Under the pieces are notes generated by a model, which was not told where the DNA came from, did no database searches, and saw nothing but the letters and a program-made list of their open reading frames with translations. From positions 186,001-250,000 of the forward strand of contig JAJAGP010000092.1 in the NCBI GenBank assembly GCA_025084515.1: a stretch of 64,000 nucleotides of DNA, given 5' to 3'. Positions 58,958 to 64,000 of this stretch are shown piece after piece; positions within the stretch are counted from its first letter, which is position 1; each line of letters begins with the position of its first letter. A program made the translations under genes and the position numbers. The stretch comes from Ancistrus triradiatus (lineage: Eukaryota > Chordata > Actinopteri > Siluriformes > Loricariidae).

Positions 58958-59519
58958 ATTTATATTTAAGAATCTTCTATTTTAGCAACTTGCATTTTAT
59001 AAAGGCTGTGCCCAGCACCACTGTGACTTCCCAGCAGTGCCTTTTGACCAGTCCGGGAATCACACAGACACAGAATAGTCTGTGTTTAGAGAGGGGAGGC
59101 CAGATGGTAGATCATCCCCATGAGCCCTGAGTGAATTTCAGATTCCCCCATGCACGACTCTGACCAGACTAAAGAAAGAGTAAAACAAGAAAATAAAAAT
59201 AGTTTTACACATTTTTATATCACCTTATTGTTTTAAAGCTATTTCTTTAGCTTGACCTAATAGCATTGGCTAGCAGCTTATCTAAACACGGTAATATTAG
59301 CTAAAGCTAGCCCAGTCTTTAATAGTATTTTTGAAAGGTAATATGATAATATGATTACTTGACATCTGTAATATTATAGGTATTGTATGATAGTTACTTC
59401 GCTCAATAATCAATCATGTTAAATGCTGTGTCCAAGAGTAATTAAGCTGAACACAAACTTCTAAGTGTTAGTCATATCTCTGCATGGCATGCTCACAGTA
59501 TTAAGCACATCACACTCAG
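58958..59519. other. non-coding spacer, nothing recognised
   Basis: 59000-59170 has SINE-like wording (ccatgagccctgagtgaat) but no clear tRNA head. Confidence 0.4.
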
Positions 59520-59850
59520 GTAGTACCTGTTCTACAATGGGGATACGTTCCGACAAATCCATCGTAAGTTGAGCGTATATAAACCGAGGAGTTTAATATA
59601 TACCCTATTTATCATAATGTAGCCTACCTTAAACATGTTTAAAATTTATTAACATAAAGTAATTAACATTAAGATTATTAACGTAAAGGTTATTTTATAA
59701 TACAGTGTTGAATATCTCATGCGATTTACTATGTGATGTATTGAACTTGAAAAATGTCACACACTGCCGATATCTTCATTTAGCACGGGAAAGCATATTT
59801 ATTTGTGTAATCGGATTCCCGTCGTAAAGTAACAGCGCCTCTGCAAACAC
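59520..59850. repeat. 'ggtagtacctgttctacaat' element, copy 3
   Basis: Shares 'ggggatacgttccgacaaat', 'ccatcgtaagttgagcgtat' and 'aaaccgaggagttta' with 27.24 and 37.34 kb. No ORF. Confidence 0.6.
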
Positions 59851-60169
59851 CCCGGCAAATTCTTCCCATTTCAACCCAACAAATGGAAATACATGTAATT
59901 ATTTATGGGGTAGCTGGAATTAGAACTGAACAATCTCAGCCTAGCTCCCTGTGGTGGAGGGCCAGCATATTAGAGTGCTGCATTATACCATCCATAATAG
60001 TAATAATAATGGTAAATTATCACGTAATGAATTGATTAATATCAGGAACTTGTATTATTAATACTTACTCAGTTTGCAGTTGCACATGTTTTTGTTATTG
60101 TCGTTTTAATGTATGCCATGCTATATTTCAGTTCAGTGAATTAATGACTCACATGGTCTTAATTGTTAT

Positions 60170-60542
60170 TAAGAAGTGGTACGAGCCAGCTGCTGGAAAT
60201 AGCATGTCCTGAGAGCCGGGGCTCAAACCTTGGGCGGAGCTTGCAACCTGAAGGTCGGGTGGTATGTTTACGGAAAGATGTGATGGCCTGGTGTACCTCT
60301 GACTGCATGCTGTAAATTCCAGGTACCCAGACCAGGAACCACCCTAGGGAGGTTGCCAGTTCATGCAAGTTCATGCAAGTCTCTCTCACAAACAAACACA
60401 CACTGGAATACTCTTGAGAAAACAACCACCCTAGAGCATGTCTTTGGAATGTGGCAGGAAACCAGAGTACCCGGAGAAAACCCAAGCAGACATTGGGAGA
60501 ACATGCAGTACTAATACTGTACTGCACTGCCATGCGCCCCAT
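60170..60542 (-). mobile_element. SINE-like repeat, minus orientation
   Basis: Contains 'gtggcaggaaaccagagtac ccggagaaaa', 'gggagaacatgcagt' and a right end 'gcactgccatgcgcccc', the inverse of fish tRNA-SINE wording ('ggggcgcatggcagtgcagt'). Confidence 0.55.
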
Positions 60543-60654
60543 ATTCAATAACTAATATTTTTCTGAATCTACTGTGCCTAACAACGTCCTTCAATTCAAT
60601 CACTTTAGCGTGAATTTGGAAGGTAATTTGTTCACACTATATTTTTATAGCTAA

Positions 60655-60985
60655 GGGTGGCATGGTGGTTCGGTGGGTAGCTTCGCTGCCTCACAGCAAG
60701 AAGGTCCTGGGTTCAATCCCAGGGTGGAGCGGCCTGGGTCCTTTCTGTGTGGAGTCTGCATGTCGTCCACATGGGTTTACGCTGGGCACTCCGGTTTCCT
60801 CCCACAGTCCAAAGACATGCAAGTTAGGTTAATTGATTACGCTAAATTGGCCTGGTTTGAGTGAGATCTCTGGCAACAGACGGAGCGACGCATCAGCTGG
60901 AGTATTCTCGGTAGCATCGAGTGGCAGTGGGCGGACCCCACATTCGGCAGGACAAGCGCCAGGAAAGTCATCATGATGATGATTA
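60655..60985 (+). mobile_element. DANA/Mermaid-like SINE, plus orientation
   Basis: Head gggtggcatggtggttcggt gggtag; B-box-like GGTTCAATCCC; body 'tttctgtgtggagtctgcat', 'cggtttcctcccacagtcca'; tail shared with the 32.5-kb copy, ending atgatgatgatt. Confidence 0.85.
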
Positions 60986-61375
60986 TTTTTGTGGCTAACT
61001 TAAAAAAGTTGAATTAAAACAATAACGCAATAAGGAAAGTTTAAGTGACAATAGCCTAACATTATCAGTTACTGAAACATACCTTTGCATTAAATTAGCA
61101 TTCTAGCATGTAGTTTTATTTTATTGTACTAAAAATGTTATTGCAGTACTTTATTGCCTTGTTTGTTTAACGATGTACAACAATAATGCTGAACTTTACT
61201 GGGCTTACAGTGCAGATAGATTGCAAGTTTTATTACTAATGAGCACATAATTTGCACTGTTTTATTCTTAATTCATCCTATTTAGTTTAAATTCAGCCAT
61301 TCATCTCTTTCTTGTTGTTTCAATCCTTAGTCGCCACTCCCAGACACATTCATATGACACATATGAATAAAGAAT
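60986..61375. other. non-coding spacer, nothing recognised
   Basis: AT-rich; no ORF. Confidence 0.45.
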
Positions 61376-61379
61376 AATA

Positions 61380-61748
61380 TAGGCAAAATTTTTTGGACAC
61401 CCAAAATCTACTAAAATCATGGGTATTAGTACGGACTACATATTGGAACACGAGTGTGAGGTCGGACACTGATATTAGACGACAAGCCATGGCTCACTGT
61501 TGGAATTCCAATTCATCTCAAAAGTGTCTGGAGTAGATAAGGTCAAGACTCTGTGCAAACCTGCCAAGTTCTTCATTATAGTTGGCAGACCCCTTGCTAC
61601 ACTTTGTATTACAGAGGGCAGAAAGTTGATAAACTGGCCTGGAGATTCCAAGCCTGTATGCTTCATAATATGAACCTACTAGCACTGAGAGTGGCTGAAT
61701 AACAGATCACCCATTAGAAGGCGTGTCCACATACTTTTGGTCATGTAG
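61380..61748 (-). mobile_element. mariner-like deletion derivative
   Basis: Ends resemble a common fish Tc1/mariner family: right 'gtgtccacatacttttggtc atgtagtgta' and, at the left, 'ttttggacacccaaaat'. The interior keeps no catalytic motif. Orientation is tentative. Confidence 0.5.
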
Positions 61749-62580
61749 TGTACTCATGCTTCTAAACTATCACTTCAGCATTTCACAGAACACAACAGAC
61801 AGTCCTTATAAAGACAGGTTTTTTTATCCCTGCTTCACAAATGTCCATGCACTCCTAACAATGACATCTATCATTTGTTCTCTTCAGCGCAGAGGTATTC
61901 CACCTATCGATGAAGTGGCAATAGCTAAGAGTACATGCTCCCCCATTAAATGGTGATAATATGACTAGCCTATTCTAGACTTTATGAATCATTCAAATGC
62001 CATAGAGTGAATGATGATAGTTAAATAACCACTGAATGTGAATAACAATAAGCTGTCTCCTTTATACTGAAGTTTCTGTTGCTTGACATAATGCTTCACA
62101 ACTTTTACAGGCCGTCATAAAGTATTTGCACTGCTGTCTCTGCTTACTGAGAAAAAAGACTTCATTTTCTCACACACTACAATGTCTTTAAGTAAGAAAA
62201 TAATTGCTTAATAATTATATAACAATTATAATGAAAATAGTAATAAAGTTTTGATATTAGTGTGCTTTTCAAAGTTCCTGAATCAAAGGGTTAATGCAAT
62301 GTGTTATCCTATATATGTATAGTACAACATAGCCCTGGGAAATGTGGCTCCCACAGTGGCGCAGGTGCATTAGCAAGAACACATGACAGTCTATAATTCC
62401 CAATAACAAAAGATCATCTGATGTTCATCCTTCAAATCATCAGTTGACAGGAAAGAAAAGAAAAAACAGTACTTTCCCAAAGCAACCTACAGAGAAGCAA
62501 AAGTTATATTCTTATGAACTTCCATTTTTGTCTGTTTCTGTTCTTATAGTATATTAGCATAGTACAATGAATATATACAT
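61749..62580. other. non-coding spacer, nothing recognised
   Basis: No repeats or exon-like ORFs recognised. Confidence 0.45.
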
Positions 62581-62584
62581 ATAC

Positions 62585-62623
<39 letters not shown>

Positions 62624-62628
62624 TATAC

Positions 62629-62675
62629 ATGGTAATTCAATAATTGTAAGAAATTTCAAATGTGAGCGTTACATG

Positions 62676-62728
<53 letters not shown>

Positions 62729-62897
62729 CATATCTATGTATATATATGTATATATATATACATATATATATATGTATAAACATATATATATGTACTATAT
62801 ATATATACATATATTATATATGTATACATATATACATATTGTATAGATTACATGTAACGCTCCCATTTGAAATTTCTTACAATTATTGAATTACCAT
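62629..62897. repeat. long hairpin: 51-bp inverted arms around (TA)n
   Basis: Arm 62629-62679 is the reverse complement of 62847-62897 with one mismatch (50 of 51). The arms begin atggtaattcaataattgta and end gcgttacatgtaat inward. The 167-bp loop is almost wholly TA/TATG repeat and is itself partly self-complementary. Possible MITE or microsatellite-expanded palindrome. Confidence 0.9.
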
Positions 62898-63334
62898 TCA
62901 ATTAAAAAAAAAAAAAAACATTCATTTATCTTTCTGAAGTGGAAAAATGCAAAAAAACAATGCATTTGGTCTTGTATTAAGTAAAATTTCTAGACACAAA
63001 AACTTGCAATTAAAAAGGAATATTGACTTACTACAAACTCTATTGAAGGTCTACTGTAGCTTCACCCTATATTAAATAAATTGAAAACATTCCTTTTAAA
63101 TTCTAAAGACTACAATTCAAATAACGTGTTCTTTTCCTTGTATAAGGAATTTAAACAAAAAGAATCTTCCGGTCCCTGTAATTTAAAAAACAATAAAAAA
63201 AAATATCACCTAAAAGATAAGGAAATGAAGACAGACACAGTTTGCAATTGCACAAAGCATGTGAATAACTGATTCTCAAAAACTAAAACTTAAAAACAAC
63301 CTCACCATTCCCCCATTTCAACTGCAAAAATGTG
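62898..63334. other. non-coding, A-rich, nothing recognised
   Basis: Poly-A runs and chance ORFs. Confidence 0.45.
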
Positions 63335-63520
63335 TGTCCTTTTGCATAGAGGACTCATGTCGCAAAGCAGCTTTAACAATAGATCCGGCTAGACCCCCAT
63401 ATGAGCAAGCCAAAGGCCCTGTGGCTAAGGAAGGCTCCCTGAAATGCAGAGGGAAAAAAACCTTGAGAGGAATCTGGCTCAGATGGACAACCGCCACCCT
63501 ATTCCGGGTGAGACCTGGAC
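63335..63520. repeat. dispersed fish repeat, copy 3
   Basis: 'cgcaaagcagctttaacaat', 'tgagcaagccaaaggccctg' and 'ccttgagaggaatctggctc' match the family at 24.43 and 26.88 kb. Confidence 0.65.
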
Positions 63521-63694
63521 AGTGAGTTATCTGTTAAACAAGTCCCAACATTCACAAGTTAATTCATAATACTACCATGAATGATATATTTGTTTTTTAG
63601 AACACAAGCAGGAGGTCTAAATAAGAAAATAGTGAACCCATTAATTTCCTATGGGAATAGTCAGACAAATAGACAATATGAATTAGTAGACGTA

Positions 63695-64000
63695 CAGTGG
63701 GGCAAAAAAGATTTAGTCAGTCACTGATTGTGCAAGTTCTTCGACTTTGAAAGATGAGAGAGGTCTGTAATTTTCATTGTAGGTACACTTCAACTATCTG
63801 AGAGACAAAATGAGAAAAAAAATCCAGGAAATCACAATGGCAGGATTTTTAAAAAGAATTTAATTGTAAATCATGAAAGAAGGAAAAAAAAAGGGTGGAT
63901 AAGTATATGGTCACCCACAAACAAGCAAGATTTCTGGCTCTCACAGACCTGTAACTTCTTCTTTAAAGAAGCTCTTCTGTCCTCCACTTCCACTCGTTAC
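63695..64000 (+). mobile_element. Tc1/mariner family A, left end, runs off the window
   Basis: Terminus cagtggggcaaaaaagattt beside TA; the first 305 bp match the non-coding end of family A, in plus (coding) orientation judged from 'tctggctctcacagacctgt', the inverse of the 3.5-kb copy. The transposase start would lie beyond 64000. Confidence 0.85.

Noticed and set aside
62662..62889. 75-codon ORF of Ile-Tyr repeats
   Set aside because: Translation of a TA-rich microsatellite inside the hairpin.
1..64000. CRISPR arrays, operons, prophage or bacterial systems
   Set aside because: The sequence is vertebrate nuclear DNA; repeats are transposons and microsatellites, and genes have GT-AG introns.

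Overview
This is a vertebrate, almost certainly teleost fish, nuclear window. Two intron-containing protein genes sit in about 60 kb of transposon-rich, AT-rich non-coding DNA. The evidence is GT-AG introns that preserve frame, a C2H2 zinc-finger gene and a Shisa-family gene, and the repeats: several Tc1/mariner families with TA target sites, hAT miniature elements with 8-bp target duplications, tRNA-derived SINEs including a DANA/Mermaid-like one, and an L2/CR1-type LINE. The foldback element and the Tc1 families resemble those I know from catfish and characin genomes, so an otophysan fish is my best guess, but this is inference.

Layout. 1-14 kb: non-coding DNA with decayed Tc1 copies, one possible orphan exon (5.5-5.7 kb, minus) and a GC-rich stretch with two CACGTG E-boxes (6.3-6.4 kb) that looks like a promoter. 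14.1-18.7 kb: a two-exon C2H2 zinc-finger gene on the minus strand, best match znf865. 18.7-39.5 kb: repeats (Tc1 relics, a ~620-bp direct duplication, two hAT MITEs, a large foldback element holding a nested hAT element and SINEs) and a CpG-rich block at 30.6-31.8 kb that may be the znf865 promoter. 39.5-51.6 kb: a five-exon Shisa gene on the minus strand, best match shisa7, an AMPA/GABA-A receptor auxiliary protein with a C-terminal EVTV PDZ ligand. Its 7-kb intron 4 is full of nested elements. 51.6-64 kb: Tc1 copies, SINEs, microsatellites and a near-perfect 51-bp-arm hairpin near 62.7 kb.

The two genes are co-oriented. SHISA7 and ZNF865 both map to human 19q13.42, so the pair is likely a conserved linkage, which supports both names. 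They do not form a pathway: one encodes a nuclear DNA-binding protein and the other a synaptic membrane protein. I found no convincing new molecular system. The best leads are a 22-codon symmetric cassette exon in shisa7, a chimeric Tc1 relic joining two families, the hairpin element, several datable insertion series, and unassigned open frames at 5.5 and 37.9-39.1 kb.
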